A stretch of 64,000 bases of DNA from an uncultured Pseudomonas sp. (GTDB taxonomy: Bacteria; Pseudomonadota; Gammaproteobacteria; Pseudomonadales; Pseudomonadaceae), in NCBI RefSeq assembly GCF_913774235.1, contig NZ_CAJYDW010000007.1, positions 1 to 64,000 of the forward strand, in the 5' to 3' direction. The translations under genes and the position numbers were made by a program. The notes under the pieces are model-generated. The model was given only the letters and a program-made list of their open reading frames with translations, ran no database searches and had not been told where the DNA came from. This document shows, in pieces, positions 9,362 to 19,424 of the stretch (its first letter is position 1; each line of letters begins with the position of its first letter).

Positions 9362-9536
9362 AATAGCTCCTTGTGATCTAGCACTGGATTATGCCGTAGG
9401 CCATCCGACAGCGGCGTTGGGCCATTGTTAGCAGATTTTGCCCGGTCGCGGGCGGCGGCGGTGGCACAGGAAGCGGCAGCCCGACGGGCTCGGGTATACT
9501 GCCGCCCGCTTTTTCTCGTGCAAGCCAGGTAGCCAG

Positions 9537-11855
9537 ATGGATATCAATAGCCGCATCGCCGAAGAGCTCGGCGCCCGCCCGCAACAGGTCGCCGCCGCCG
9601 TGGCCCTGCTCGACGAAGGGTCGACCGTGCCCTTCATCGCCCGTTACCGCAAGGAAGTCACCGGCAGCCTGGACGACACCCAGCTGCGTCATCTCGAAGA
9701 GCGCCTGCGCTACCTGCGCGAACTGGAAGACCGCCGCGCGGCGGTACTGGCCAGCATCGAGGAGCAGGGCAAGCTGACCGCCGAGCTGGCCCGGGAGATC
9801 AACCTGGCCGATACCAAGACGCGCCTGGAAGACCTCTACCTGCCCTACAAGCAGAAGCGCCGCACCAAGGGCCAGATCGCCCTGGAAGCCGGCCTCGGCC
9901 CGCTGGCTGACGCCCTGCTGGGCGATCCGACGCTGAATCCGGAGCGCGAGGCGGCCGCCTATGTCGACGCCGACAAGGGCGTGGCGGACGTGAAAGCCGC
10001 CCTGGAAGGCGCCAAGTACATCCTCATGGAGCGCTTCGCCGAGGACGCCGACCTGCTGGCCCGGCTGCGTAGCGTGCTGCAGCAGGACGCCATCCTCAGC
10101 GCCCGTTTGATCCCCGGCAAGGAGACCGAGGGCGCCAAGTTCAGCGACTATTTCGAGCACGACGAACCCTTCAAGGCCGTGCCATCGCACCGCGCCCTGG
10201 CAATCTTCCGCGGCCGTAACGAGGGCATCCTCAGTGCCGCGCTCAAGCTCGGCGAAGAAGGCCCGGGCATTGCCCATCCCTGCGAAGGCCTGATCGCCAC
10301 GCACTTCGGCCTGAAGAACGAAGGTCGCGCCGCGGACAAGTGGCTTTCCGAGGTGGTGCGCTGGACCTGGAAGGTCAAGCTCTATACCTCCCTGGAAACC
10401 GATCTGCTCGGTGAATTGCGCGAGAAGGCCGAGGACGAAGCCATCGCGGTGTTCGCCCGCAACCTGCACGACCTGCTGCTGGCCGCGCCGGCCGGTCCGC
10501 GTACTACCCTGGCGCTGGACCCGGGTCTGCGTACCGGCTGCAAGGTCGCCGTGGTGGATGCCACCGGCAAGCTGCTGGCTACCGACACCGTCTATCCCCA
10601 TGCACCGAAGAACCAGTGGGACCAGACCCTGGCCACCCTGGGCGTGCTTTGCACCAAGCATGGCGTCGACCTGATCGCCATTGGCAACGGCACCGCCAGC
10701 CGCGAGACCGACAAGCTGGCCGGCGAGCTGATCAGCAAGTATCCGGGCCTGGGCCTGACCAAGGTGATGGTCAGCGAAGCCGGTGCCTCGGTGTATTCCG
10801 CGTCGGAACTGGCTGCCCGGGAATTTCCCGATCTGGACGTCTCCCTGCGCGGCGCCGTGTCCATTGCCCGTCGCCTGCAGGATCCGTTGGCCGAGCTGGT
10901 GAAGATCGAGCCCAAGTCGATCGGCGTCGGCCAGTACCAGCACGACGTCTCCCAACTCAAGCTGGCGCGCAGCCTGGATGCCGTGGTGGAAGATTGCGTG
11001 AACGCCGTGGGCGTGGACGTGAACACCGCCTCCGCTGCCCTGCTGGCGCGGATTTCCGGCCTGAATGCCACCCTGGCGCAGAACATCGTGCAATTCCGCG
11101 ACGCCAATGGCGCCTTCGCCACCCGTGATGCCTTGAAGAAAGTACCGCGCCTGGGCGACAAGACCTTCGAGCAGGCCGCCGGCTTCCTGCGGGTAATGAG
11201 CGGCACCAACCCGCTGGACGCCTCGGCGGTGCACCCGGAAACCTATCCGCTGGTGCAGCGCATCGCTGCCGACACCGGCCGCGACATCCGCTCGCTGATC
11301 GGCGATTCGAGCTTCCTCAAGCGACTGGATCCGAAGAAGTTCACCGACGAGACCTTCGGCCTGCCGACGGTGACCGACATCCTCCAGGAACTGGACAAGC
11401 CTGGCCGCGATCCGCGCCCGGAGTTCAAGACCGCGGTGTTCCAGGAGGGGGTGGAGAAGCTGTCCGACCTCAAGCCCGGCATGGTGCTGGAGGGCGTCAT
11501 CACCAACGTCACCAACTTCGGGGCCTTCGTCGACATCGGCGTGCATCAGGACGGCCTGGTGCACATCAGCGCCCTGTCGGAGAAGTTCGTCAAGGATCCC
11601 TACGAGGTGGTCAAGGCGGGCGACATCGTCAAGGTCAAGGTGATGGAGGTGGACGTGCCGCGCAATCGCGTGGGGCTGTCCATGCGCATGGGCGACACCC
11701 CCGGCGAGAAGGTCGACGGCAAAGCCGGTGGCCAGGCGCGCGGTAACGGCGGCAAGCCCCGCGCCGACAAGGGTGCGCCGCGCCAGACCCAACCGGCCCC
11801 GGCCAACAATGCGATGGCGTCTTTGTTCGCCAATGCCAAACAACTGAGGAAGTGA
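9537..11855 (+). CDS. tex: Transcription accessory protein Tex
   Basis: RNA-binding protein of 772 residues that associates with RNA polymerase and affects toxin gene transcription in Bordetella and Pseudomonas. Domains in order: N-terminal helical region with the conserved [10 protein letters not shown]; a YqgF/RuvC-like nuclease fold ([16 protein letters not shown], about 320-470); helix-hairpin-helix motifs ([27 protein letters not shown]); and an S1 RNA-binding domain at about 648-716 ([21 protein letters not shown]). It ends in a basic, low-complexity Gly/Lys/Arg tail. The ATG at 9537 ([12 protein letters not shown]) was chosen over an upstream frame that shows no conservation. A TATACT box lies about 40 bp upstream. 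The thioesterase gene follows immediately. Confidence 0.96.
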   Translation: MDINSRIAEELGARPQQVAAAVALLDEGSTVPFIARYRKEVTGSLDDTQLRHLEERLRYLRELEDRRAAVLASIEEQGKLTAELAREINLADTKTRLEDLYLPYKQKRRTKGQIALEAGLGPLADALLGDPTLNPEREAAAYVDADKGVADVKAALEGAKYILMERFAEDADLLARLRSVLQQDAILSARLIPGKETEGAKFSDYFEHDEPFKAVPSHRALAIFRGRNEGILSAALKLGEEGPGIAHPCEGLIATHFGLKNEGRAADKWLSEVVRWTWKVKLYTSLETDLLGELREKAEDEAIAVFARNLHDLLLAAPAGPRTTLALDPGLRTGCKVAVVDATGKLLATDTVYPHAPKNQWDQTLATLGVLCTKHGVDLIAIGNGTASRETDKLAGELISKYPGLGLTKVMVSEAGASVYSASELAAREFPDLDVSLRGAVSIARRLQDPLAELVKIEPKSIGVGQYQHDVSQLKLARSLDAVVEDCVNAVGVDVNTASAALLARISGLNATLAQNIVQFRDANGAFATRDALKKVPRLGDKTFEQAAGFLRVMSGTNPLDASAVHPETYPLVQRIAADTGRDIRSLIGDSSFLKRLDPKKFTDETFGLPTVTDILQELDKPGRDPRPEFKTAVFQEGVEKLSDLKPGMVLEGVITNVTNFGAFVDIGVHQDGLVHISALSEKFVKDPYEVVKAGDIVKVKVMEVDVPRNRVGLSMRMGDTPGEKVDGKAGGQARGNGGKPRADKGAPRQTQPAPANNAMASLFANAKQLRK

Positions 11856-11857
11856 GC

Positions 11858-12241
11858 ATGAGCGGTTCTCCCGTAGGCAAGGACAGCGCCTTCAGCACCC
11901 TGCTGGGCATGACCATCCACAAGGCCGAACAGGGCGAGTCCGAGGTGCGCATGAGCGTGCAGGACCAGCTCATCAACCTGCACGGCAAGCTGCACGGCGG
12001 CGCGCTCTTCTCGTTGATCGACACCGCCCTGGGCCAGGCCAGCCACAGCCTGTTCGACGGCCGCCCCGGCAGCGTGACCCTGGAGTGCAAGGTCAACTAC
12101 GTGCGCGGTGTCAGCGAAGGTGAACTGGTCTGCCGTGCCCAGGTAATCCATCCCGGGCGCAAGACCCACGTGCTGGAAGCCAAGGTGCATCAGGGCGACA
12201 AGCTGATCGCCCTGGCCCAGGCGACCTTCGCCTGCCTGTAA
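11858..12241 (+). CDS. PaaI-family hotdog thioesterase
   Basis: Predicted acyl-CoA thioesterase of 127 residues with a single hotdog fold. The family signature NLHGKLHGGALFSLIDTALG is present: the HGG loop and the following Asp are the catalytic and substrate-binding elements in PaaI-like enzymes. The substrate (phenylacetyl-CoA or another acyl-CoA) cannot be assigned from sequence. The ATG at 11858 was chosen because GAGGA lies 7 bp upstream; a GTG at 11852 overlapping the tex stop is an alternative. Close spacing to tex (2 bp) implies co-transcription. Confidence 0.88.
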   Translation: MSGSPVGKDSAFSTLLGMTIHKAEQGESEVRMSVQDQLINLHGKLHGGALFSLIDTALGQASHSLFDGRPGSVTLECKVNYVRGVSEGELVCRAQVIHPGRKTHVLEAKVHQGDKLIALAQATFACL

Positions 12242-12449
12242 CCGGCCAGATCGGGCAGCGGCGAAACGGCGCATATCGCCCTTTGCCGTTGCCTGAGCTA
12301 CGCTGGGAGCCAACTGAGCGGGTTGCGGTCTGAGGCTTGAACCCGGACCGCGGCAGTGACTGCTGCCGCCCCGCGTCGGCCCTGGCCGATCTCCACATTT
12401 CAGTCGGTTTCTACCCTGCCCGGGGCGAGTACCGCCAAAGGAAGTCAAC

Positions 12450-14027
12450 TTGAGCGATATCCTGTCCCGCCGCCTGGCGCTGCTCGGCGCTGATGCCCGT
12501 CTCCTGACCGAATGCCTGCACGGCATCGAACGCGAGGCCCTGCGCGTCGACGTTCGCGGCCAGCTGTCCCAGCGGCCCCATCCCGAAGCCCTGGGTTCCG
12601 CCCTGACCCACCCGCAGATCACCACGGACTACTCCGAGGCGCTGCTGGAATTCATCACCCCTACCGGCACCCGCACCCCCGAGGTCTTGGCGGCGCTGGA
12701 TCTCGTACACCGCGCCGCGGTCGCCCAGCTCGACGGCGAGCGGCTGTGGAGCGGCTCCATGCCCTGCGCCCTGCCGGCCGAAGACGAGATTCCCATCGCC
12801 GACTACGGCAGCTCCAACATCGGCCGGCTCAAGCACGTCTATCGCCGCGGCCTGGCCCTGCGCTACAGCCGCACCATGCAGTGCATCGCCGGCATCCACT
12901 ACAACTTCTCGCTGCCGGAGTCGGCCTGGGAGCTGTTGCGCCAGAGCGAAGGTGATGCGCGTGATGCGCGTGATTACCAGTCGGCGCGCTATATCGCCCT
13001 GATCCGTAACTTCCGCCGCTACAGCTGGCTGCTGATGTATCTATTCGGCGCCTCGCCAGCGCTGGATGCGGGCTTCCTGCGCGGCCGGCCGCACCAGTTG
13101 CAGACTCTGGACGACCAGACGCTATACCTGCCCTATGCGACCAGCCTGCGCATGAGCGACCTGGGCTACCAGAGCAACGCCCAGGCCAGCCTGACGCCGG
13201 ATTACAATGACCTGACCACCTACACCGAGAGCCTCAGACGCGCGGTGGGCACGCCCTACCCGCCCTATGCGGAGATCGGTACCCACCAGAACGGCGAGTG
13301 GGTGCAGCTCAACACCAACATCCTGCAGATCGAGAACGAGTACTACGCCACCATCCGCCCGAAACGGGTCACCCGCAGCGGCGAGCGGCCGGTGCAGGCG
13401 CTGATGGCGCGTGGCGTGCAGTACATCGAGGTGCGTTGCCTGGACATCGACCCCTTCCTGCCGCTGGGGATCGACACCACCACCGCGCTCTTCCTCGACG
13501 CCTTCCTGCTCTACTGCGCCCTGGAAGGCAGCCCGCCGCTCAACGGCGAGTGCAGCGAATGCACCGACAACTTCGCCAGCGTGGTCCGCGAAGGCCGCAA
13601 GCCGGGCCTACGCCTGCAACGTCACGGTGCCTCGGTCGCCATGATCGACTGGGCGGCGGAGATGCTCGACCAGATCGAGCGTTGCGCCGAGACGCTGGAC
13701 GCCAGCCTGGGCGGCGACGCCCATCGTCAGGCCGTGGCCGTGCAGCGGCAGAAATTCGCCGATGTCCGCCTGACGCCATCGGCGCGGGTGCTGCAGGAAC
13801 TGCGCGAACGCGACGAGAGCTTCGCCGCGTTCGGCTTGCGCCAGAGCGAGCTTCACGCGGCCTATTTCGCCAGCCAGCCGCTGAGCGACGGCGAGCGGGC
13901 CTGCTATGCCCAGATGGCGCGGCAGTCGCTGGAAGAGCAGGCAGAGATCGAGGCAGCGCCCCAGGGGGATTTCGATACCTTCGTGGCGGCGTATCAGGCG
14001 AGTATCTTGGCGACGATTGGGGTGTAG
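12450..14027 (+). CDS. gshA: Glutamate-cysteine ligase
   Basis: Catalyses the ATP-dependent joining of glutamate and cysteine, the first step of glutathione synthesis. The 525-residue product is of the proteobacterial (E. coli-like) type, with the N-terminal [26 protein letters not shown], the central [12 protein letters not shown] and the catalytic-region [12 protein letters not shown] and [15 protein letters not shown] segments. The start codon is TTG, supported by AAAGGAAG just upstream and by the family N-terminus [11 protein letters not shown]; an ATG would be too far inside. The 208-bp gap to the thioesterase gene suggests its own promoter. Confidence 0.95.
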   Translation: MSDILSRRLALLGADARLLTECLHGIEREALRVDVRGQLSQRPHPEALGSALTHPQITTDYSEALLEFITPTGTRTPEVLAALDLVHRAAVAQLDGERLWSGSMPCALPAEDEIPIADYGSSNIGRLKHVYRRGLALRYSRTMQCIAGIHYNFSLPESAWELLRQSEGDARDARDYQSARYIALIRNFRRYSWLLMYLFGASPALDAGFLRGRPHQLQTLDDQTLYLPYATSLRMSDLGYQSNAQASLTPDYNDLTTYTESLRRAVGTPYPPYAEIGTHQNGEWVQLNTNILQIENEYYATIRPKRVTRSGERPVQALMARGVQYIEVRCLDIDPFLPLGIDTTTALFLDAFLLYCALEGSPPLNGECSECTDNFASVVREGRKPGLRLQRHGASVAMIDWAAEMLDQIERCAETLDASLGGDAHRQAVAVQRQKFADVRLTPSARVLQELRERDESFAAFGLRQSELHAAYFASQPLSDGERACYAQMARQSLEEQAEIEAAPQGDFDTFVAAYQASILATIGV

Positions 14028-14033
14028 GCAGGT

Positions 14034-14070
14034 AGGTTGGGTTGAGACAGCTCCATCGTCGAAGCCCAAC
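14034..14070. repeat. Short palindromic intergenic repeat (GTTGG...CCAAC family)
   Basis: An imperfect hairpin, GGTTGGGTTGAGAC...TCGAAGCCCAAC, just after gshA. It resembles, in opposite orientation, the element at 6148-6177. Possibly also serves as the gshA transcript end. Confidence 0.5.
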
Positions 14071-14127
14071 GGTGCTGTGGGTTTGGCTTTATGGGTGCCT
14101 CAGCTAGTTATCGGGGTTTGTTGAGGG

Positions 14128-14370
14128 CTCTCGTTTCGCCTGGCCGGCGACTCACTTTTCTTTGTTTGCGCAAAGAAAAGTAAGCAAAAGAAAGCGCACC
14201 CCACGTTTTGGCCCTCCGCTGCGCTCCGGGTCCCCTCGCTCCGGTGCCGCTCCGGGGGCACGGCACGAAGGGGCCTCCTGCCCCTCGCGCCTTGCTCGGC
14301 GTCCTGCCTCGCATCCCCCTCCGCGACACCTACACTCGGCCTCACTGACGGGGACGGGGCGCAAGCCTGA
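14128..14370. repeat. Non-coding intergenic element with a perfect 10-bp palindrome
   Basis: About 240 bp with no convincing gene. It opens with the hairpin CTTTTCTTTG / CAAAGAAAAG (14155-14164 and 14171-14180) followed by purine-rich AAGCAAAAGAAAGCGCACCCC and a G+C-rich run of short palindromic words (CTCCGGGTCCCC, GGTGCCGCTCC). Similar cassettes are, from general knowledge, common between genes in Pseudomonas and relatives. Short open frames on both strands are low-complexity and are not called as genes. Confidence 0.5.
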
Positions 14371-14486
14371 CGCTGCGGATCTAAAGGTTATGCAAAAGTG
14401 ATTCGTAGTGTGGACAACGCCGATACCTTGTTCACTGTTCGTAATAATTTTATCGATGGAAAACGCTACGACTTAACTTTGGTTGC

Positions 14487-14551
14487 AATCGCGGCCATGG
14501 GCCGCTCCTACAGGGGGCGATTCTTTTGTAGGAGCGGCCCATGGCCGCGAC
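14487..14551. repeat. REP-type palindrome (copy 2 of 3)
   Basis: Two inverted GCGGCCATGGGCCGCTCCTAC-type units separated by about 19 bp, nearly identical to the copies at 6185-6250 and 53135-53200. It lies in the gap between gshA and the downstream convergent gene. Confidence 0.85.
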
Positions 14552-14646
14552 AAATTGCGACAAAGACAGTTTCTTTATGGATACGGGACTTAGACGACTG
14601 AGAGAATGCCAGTGGAAAACGCTGCGCGGCTTTCCATGCTGCGGCT

Positions 14647-15018
14647 CTATGGCTGATTCCAGTTAACTTTGTACTCCCCCGTCTTGAAGATAGATATATC
14701 GACAGATTTCCAATTCTGCGAATCAACAGGAAGAGTGCTGCTCAACTTCTCTACAAGCATAGAGGGAACCAGCGGGCGACATGGCTCAAGCTTTACAAAT
14801 TCACCATTTATTTCAACCAGATGATTAACAGAAACAATGTTACGCCCCTTAGCGTCTTTGCCATCACGAGAATAGTGCACGGAAAGCTCGCTCCATTTCG
14901 CGGGAGCATTTTCTAAAAGACAGCTCGCCAAGCCTTGTACTATTTTTTGCTCTTCATCAGCCCACGCCATGCCAGAAAACACAAAACCAAATAAGAAAAT
15001 AATTGCAAAAACTTTCAT
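14647..15018 (-). CDS. Predicted secreted protein, possibly related to YezG-type immunity proteins
   Basis: A 123-residue product with a clear signal peptide (MKVFAIIFLFGFVFSGMAWA, cleavage after AWA), so periplasmic or secreted. The mature part contains two Cys and the segments APAKWSELSVHYS and QNWKSVDISIFKTGEYKVNWN. This resembles the layout of YezG/DUF600-type proteins (W...v.i...G.y.v.w); the similarity is by eye and weak. The ATG at 15018 was chosen because GAGG lies 6 bp upstream; a TTG at 15030 is possible. Base composition is clearly lower in G+C than its neighbours, and it sits in a repeat-rich gap, both suggesting horizontal acquisition. No toxin gene lies beside it. Function unknown. 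Confidence 0.65.
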   Translation of the reverse strand: MKVFAIIFLFGFVFSGMAWADEEQKIVQGLASCLLENAPAKWSELSVHYSRDGKDAKGRNIVSVNHLVEINGEFVKLEPCRPLVPSMLVEKLSSTLPVDSQNWKSVDISIFKTGEYKVNWNQP

Positions 15019-15096
15019 CACAAGCCTCAAGAAAATCCCTTACTCGCCACGGAGTCGACCAGCAATTCTTATTCAGAACCCTTTATAAGCAAGCCC

Positions 15097-16395
15097 CTAC
15101 AGGCTCTTCTCGAAAATCTTCGAATTGCGCTGGAAGTTGTACAGCGACGCCCGCGCCGCCGGCAGGCGTTCCACGCCGCTGGGCTCGAAACCGCGTTCGC
15201 GAAACCAGTGCGCGGTCTTGGTGGTGAGCACGAACAGGGTGCTCAGGCCGCGCTCACGAGCGCGTTGCTCGATGCGGGCCAGCAGGGCGTCGCCGCGGCC
15301 GCCGTGGCGGTAGTCGGGATTCACCGCCAGGCAGGCCAGTTCGCCCGCCGCCGAGTCGGCGATGGGATAGAGCGCGGCGCAGGCGATGATCAGGCCTTCG
15401 CGTTCGACGATGCTGAATTGCTCGATCTCCCGCTCCAGTACCTCGCGCGAGCGACGCACCAGGATGCCCTGCTCTTCCAGCGGGCGGATCAGTTCCATCA
15501 GGCCGCCGACGTCGGCGATGGTCGCCTCGCGCAGGGTCTCGAAGGGTTCCTGGGCCACCAGGGTACCGCTGCCGGCGCGAGTGAAGAGCTCGGTGAGCAG
15601 GGCACCGTCCTCGGCGTAGCCGACGATATGGCAGCGCCGCACGCCGCCCAGGGTCGCCTGGGCGGCGGCGTCCAGCAGCTCGGCCTGGTAGGAACTGCCC
15701 AGGCGCTTGAGGTGGCTGGCGATCTGCTGCGGGCCGATCTCGCGGATCAGGGCGCCGTGCTCGTCCAACAGGCCCGGCTCGGCGCCATAGAGCACCAGCT
15801 TGTCGGCGCCCAGGTCGATGGCGGCGCGCATGGCCACGTCTTCGCAGGCCAGGTTGAAGGTCTCGCCGGTGGGGGAATAGCCCAGCGGCGAGAGCAACAC
15901 GATGGTGCGCTCGTCGAGCAGTCGGCCGATGCCCCGGCGGTCGATGCGGCGGACCTCGCCGGTGTGGTGGAAGTCGACGCCGTCCTGGACCCCGACCGGG
16001 CGCGCGGTGACCAGGTTGCCGCTGGCGACCCGCAGGCGCGAGCCCTGCATGGGCGAGGCAGCCATGTCCATGGACAACCGCGCCTCAATGGCGCTGCGCA
16101 GGCTGCCGACCGCATCGATCACCGCTTCCAGGGTCGGGCCGTCGGTGATGCGCAGGTCGTTGTAGAAGCGCGGCTCGATGCCGCGGGCGACCAGGCGCGC
16201 TTCGATTTGTGGGCGCGAGCCGTGCACCAGCACGAGGCGCACGCCCAGGCTGTGCAGCAGCACCAGGTCGTGGACGATGTTGCCGAAGTTGGGATGGTCG
16301 ACGCCGTCACCGGGGAGCATGACGACGAAGGTGGCGTCGCGGTGGGCGTTGATGTAGGGCGAGGCATGGCGGAGCCAATTGACGTAATCGTGCAT
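15097..16395 (-). CDS. argA: Amino-acid N-acetyltransferase (N-acetylglutamate synthase)
   Basis: First enzyme of arginine synthesis: acetyl-CoA plus glutamate gives N-acetylglutamate. The 432-residue protein has the classic two-domain form. The N-terminal amino-acid-kinase-like domain (about 25-290; VLVHGSRPQIEARL, LLSPLGYSPTGETFNL) binds the arginine feedback inhibitor. The C-terminal GNAT acetyltransferase domain has the acetyl-CoA loop region VNPDYRHGGRGDALLARIEQ. The start MHDYVNWLRHASPYINAHR is the family N-terminus. It is followed on the same strand, after a low-GC intergenic stretch, by the secreted protein gene and preceded by argE. Confidence 0.96.
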   Translation of the reverse strand: MHDYVNWLRHASPYINAHRDATFVVMLPGDGVDHPNFGNIVHDLVLLHSLGVRLVLVHGSRPQIEARLVARGIEPRFYNDLRITDGPTLEAVIDAVGSLRSAIEARLSMDMAASPMQGSRLRVASGNLVTARPVGVQDGVDFHHTGEVRRIDRRGIGRLLDERTIVLLSPLGYSPTGETFNLACEDVAMRAAIDLGADKLVLYGAEPGLLDEHGALIREIGPQQIASHLKRLGSSYQAELLDAAAQATLGGVRRCHIVGYAEDGALLTELFTRAGSGTLVAQEPFETLREATIADVGGLMELIRPLEEQGILVRRSREVLEREIEQFSIVEREGLIIACAALYPIADSAAGELACLAVNPDYRHGGRGDALLARIEQRARERGLSTLFVLTTKTAHWFRERGFEPSGVERLPAARASLYNFQRNSKIFEKSL

Positions 16396-16556
16396 CGAGA
16401 CGAAGACCCTTGGTGGATGGGCGTGAGGGTGAACGAAGGCAGGCAGGGCGTTCAGCGTCGTCGCAGCACGGAGGTTCCTCGACTAGGGCGGATGTGCAGG
16501 CAGCGTCAGTAGACCACCTGGAGTTTACAAAAAGTCACGCCGGGCGACCGGCCAAT

Positions 16557-17717
16557 TCATCGGACGACAGCCGCATCGCCCAGGCAGTAGTGGCGAATCA
16601 GGGCCTGCAGCAGACTCACGGTCGGAGCGATCCGCGCCAGGTCCAGGTGTTCCTCGGGTTGGTGGGCGCAGCTGATATCACCGGGCCCGAGCACCAGCAC
16701 CTCCTGGGTGATCGCCTGCAGATAGGGCGCTTCGGTGGCGAAGGCCACGGCGTCGGCCTGGTGACCGGTGAGGCGCTCGGCCAGGCGCACCAGTTCGGCC
16801 TCGGCCGGTTGCTCGAAGGGCGGCACGGCGGGAAACAGCGGCTGGTAGTCGATCCGCACGCCAAAGCGCTCAGCGACGGGCTGCAGTCGCCCGCGGATGG
16901 CGGCGCGCAAGGCTTCCGGCTGCATACCCGGTAGCGGCCGCAGGTCGAACTCCAGAGCGCACTGGCCGCAGATGCGGTTGGGGTTGTCACCGCCATGGAT
17001 ACAGCCGAGGTTGAGCGTCGGCTGGGGTACCAGGAACAGCGGATTGCGGTATTCGCGCTGCCACTGGGCGCGCAATTCGAGCAGCTCACCCAGCACCGCG
17101 TGCATGGCTTCCAGGGCGCTGTGGCCCAGGGTCGGATCGGAGGAGTGGCCGCTCTGACCGAGGATGTCGATGCGCTCCATGAGGATGCCCTTGTGCAGGC
17201 GGATCGGCTTCAGGCCGGTCGGCTCACCGATCACCGCGGCACGACCCAGGGGGCGGCCGGCCTCGGCCAATGCGCGGGCGCCGTCCATGGAGGACTCTTC
17301 GTCGCAGGTGGCCAGGACGATCAGCGGCTGGCGCAGTTGCCGTAGATCCAGATCGCGGATGGCTTCGAGGATCAGCGCGAAGAAGCCCTTCATGTCGCAG
17401 CTGCCGAGGCCGTACCAGCGGTCGTCGGCCTCGCGCAGCCGCAGGGGATCGGCCTGCCACAGCGCTTCGTCGTAGGGCACGGTATCGGTATGGCCGGCCA
17501 GCACCAGCCCTCCCGGACCGCTGCCCAGGGTGGCGATCAGGTTGAACTTGCCCGGGCTCACCTCCTGGGTCTCGCAGGTGAAGCCCAGGGCGCCGAACCA
17601 GTCGGCCAGGCGCGCGACGACGCCGGCGTTGGACTGGTCCAGCGCCGGCTGGGTGCAGCTCACCGAGGTCTCGGCGATCAGGGTGGCGAACAGCGACTTG
17701 AGGGCAGGCAGGGTCAT
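16557..17717 (-). CDS. argE: Acetylornithine deacetylase
   Basis: Zinc-dependent M20-family hydrolase that releases ornithine from N-acetylornithine in arginine synthesis. The 386-residue product shows the metal-binding HTDTVP, the catalytic region GLGSCDMKGFFALIL, TCDEESSMDGA and the later GEPTGLKPIRLHKG with the dimerisation domain following. The ATG at 17717 (MTLPALKSLFATLIAETS) was preferred to the far upstream in-frame start at 17909, whose extra 64 residues overlap the divergent promoter region and look non-coding. It lies 161 bp upstream of argA on the same strand, the order seen in P. aeruginosa. Confidence 0.94.
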   Translation of the reverse strand: MTLPALKSLFATLIAETSVSCTQPALDQSNAGVVARLADWFGALGFTCETQEVSPGKFNLIATLGSGPGGLVLAGHTDTVPYDEALWQADPLRLREADDRWYGLGSCDMKGFFALILEAIRDLDLRQLRQPLIVLATCDEESSMDGARALAEAGRPLGRAAVIGEPTGLKPIRLHKGILMERIDILGQSGHSSDPTLGHSALEAMHAVLGELLELRAQWQREYRNPLFLVPQPTLNLGCIHGGDNPNRICGQCALEFDLRPLPGMQPEALRAAIRGRLQPVAERFGVRIDYQPLFPAVPPFEQPAEAELVRLAERLTGHQADAVAFATEAPYLQAITQEVLVLGPGDISCAHQPEEHLDLARIAPTVSLLQALIRHYCLGDAAVVR

Positions 17718-17886
17718 GGGAGTCTCCTGGACACGGCTCCATGATGGCGCCATCCGCCCTGGGATGAAACCTTCATGCGCCCGGGTGCCGGGACGGGCTA
17801 AACTAGCGCCCACGTTCTCGCCCTCCGTCGTCATGACGCGCTCGGCACGGAGCCGGACCGTTCTCTTCCGGCGCCAGGATGCTCCA

Positions 17887-19236
17887 ATGGCCAAAGAAAC
17901 CGAAATCAAGCTGCGCGCCAGTGCGGCGACCCTCGACGCCCTGCGCGCTCATCCCCTGCTCAAGAAGCGTTGCAAGGACGGCTGGCAGCGCCACGAGCTG
18001 TCCAATTGCTACTACGACACCGACACCCGTGACCTGGCCCATGCCAAGGTCGCCCTGCGGGTACGCCGTGACGGCGATCGCTACATCCAGACGCTCAAGA
18101 GCCGTGGCCAGAGCGTAGCGGGACTGTCCGAGCGCAACGAGTGGGAATGGCCGCTGGCCGACGCCACCCTGGATACCTCGCTGTTCGACGATAGCTGCTG
18201 GCCGGCGGAGCTGGCCGAGCTGGACCTGCGCCGCCTGCAGCCGGTGTTCGACACCGATTTCGTCCGCGACGCGGCGGAGATCGCCTGGGGTCGCGGCAAG
18301 GCCCGCACCATCATCGAAGTGGCGCTCGACCAGGGCGAGGTGCGCGCGGGCGAACAGCGCGACGCCATCGCCGAAGTGGAGCTGGAATTGCGCCAGGGCG
18401 AACCGGCGGCGCTGCTGGAGCTGGCCGAGCAGCTGGCGGCCGAGCTACCCCTGATGCCTTGCGACATCAGCAAGGCCGAGCGCGGCTATCGTCTGCACGA
18501 TGCCTCGAGCTACACCCTCTACCTACCCGCGCCGGAACTGGACGCCGACACGCCGCTGGACGACGCCGTCGCCCGCCTCGGCTGGCATCTGCTGGCGGGC
18601 AGCCAGCGCCTGGCCGAGCAATATCGCTGGAACGGTCACTGGCGTCTGCTGGTGGATTGGGTGCACCAGTTGATCGATCTGCGCGCCCTGCTCGGCAGTC
18701 TCGGCCAGGCCGCTCCCCGGGCGACCAGCCGCGACTTGCGCCAGACCCTCGACGAGCTGCTCACCGAGTGGCGCCCGCTGGCCGCGATCGGCCAGGACGA
18801 CGAGGACGCCCGCCGCCAGGCACCGCAGCGCTTCGCCGCCGAGCTGGAGCAGCCGCGTTGGGGGCTGTTCTCCCTGCGCGCCGCCCGTTGGCTGCATGAG
18901 CGCGCCTGGACCCAGGGCCGCACCGGTCGCGGCGAGCGCCAGGGGGCCACCCCTCTCGGCCAGTGGCTGCCGCGGCTGCTGGCCCAGGAGGCCGCCGAGC
19001 TGCCGCTGCTGCGCGCCATCACCGAGCCCGAACTCATCCAGCAGCAGTTGCCGCGTCTGGAGCGGATGCAGGTGTGGCTGCACCTGGCACGTGGCGCCCT
19101 GGACCTGCCCGAGGCCGACCGCCTGTATGGCGAGTTGGGCAAGCTGGCACCGCTGAGCGCCCATGGCGACCTCGCCGGCGTGGCCGAGCAGGCACGTCTG
19201 GTCCATGGCCTGGCGCCCTGGAAAGCCCTGGTCTGA
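17887..19236 (+). CDS. CYTH-CHAD domain protein (YgiF-like inorganic triphosphatase)
   Basis: A 449-residue cytoplasmic protein. The N-terminal CYTH domain (about 1-200) has the signature ETEIKLR and further paired acidic/basic motifs (ALRVRRDGDRYIQTLKSRG, RTIIEVALDQGEV, AEVELELRQGE) that form the triphosphate tunnel. The C-terminal CHAD domain (about 235-449) is helical and rich in Arg/His and binds polyphosphate in other members. E. coli YgiF (433 aa) has the same architecture and hydrolyses tripolyphosphate, so that is the best guess. ATG 17887 puts the ExExK motif at its normal place close to the N-terminus; the open frame extending to 17530 overlaps argE. Divergent from argE. Confidence 0.88.
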   Translation: MAKETEIKLRASAATLDALRAHPLLKKRCKDGWQRHELSNCYYDTDTRDLAHAKVALRVRRDGDRYIQTLKSRGQSVAGLSERNEWEWPLADATLDTSLFDDSCWPAELAELDLRRLQPVFDTDFVRDAAEIAWGRGKARTIIEVALDQGEVRAGEQRDAIAEVELELRQGEPAALLELAEQLAAELPLMPCDISKAERGYRLHDASSYTLYLPAPELDADTPLDDAVARLGWHLLAGSQRLAEQYRWNGHWRLLVDWVHQLIDLRALLGSLGQAAPRATSRDLRQTLDELLTEWRPLAAIGQDDEDARRQAPQRFAAELEQPRWGLFSLRAARWLHERAWTQGRTGRGERQGATPLGQWLPRLLAQEAAELPLLRAITEPELIQQQLPRLERMQVWLHLARGALDLPEADRLYGELGKLAPLSAHGDLAGVAEQARLVHGLAPWKALV

Positions 19237-19242
19237 GCCGCC

Positions 19243-19276
19243 GGACGGCAGGAACGCCAGGCGTTCCGAGCCGTCC
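19243..19276 (+). terminator. Stem-loop after the CYTH-CHAD gene
   Basis: A long imperfect hairpin: the inner stem GGAACGCC / GGCGTTCC has a 1-nt loop, and the outer stem GGACGGC / GCCGTCC brackets it. It begins 6 bp after the stop codon. A T-run is absent, so intrinsic termination may be inefficient. Confidence 0.5.
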
Positions 19277-19424
19277 ATCTTGATGGCATAAGGCCGCGAG
19301 CGATTCCTTAAAGTAAAGTCGCTATGCTGGAAGCGACGGCCATCCTGACGGGTACGGCAGGGCGGCCGCCCCCGGTCAATTACCGGGCGTCACCGAGTGC
19401 GACCACCTTTAATCAGGAGTCCAG

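Noticed and set aside
9378..11843. An 821-codon open frame on the minus strand opposite tex
   Set aside because: The plus-strand frame is an intact Tex with S1 and HhH motifs; the antisense product is Gly/His/Gln-rich without domain similarity.
12242..12449. Hairpin GCGGCAG...CTGCTGCCGC before gshA as an RNA element
   Set aside because: The pairing is imperfect, there is no T-run and no similarity to a known leader; it is left as ordinary intergenic sequence.
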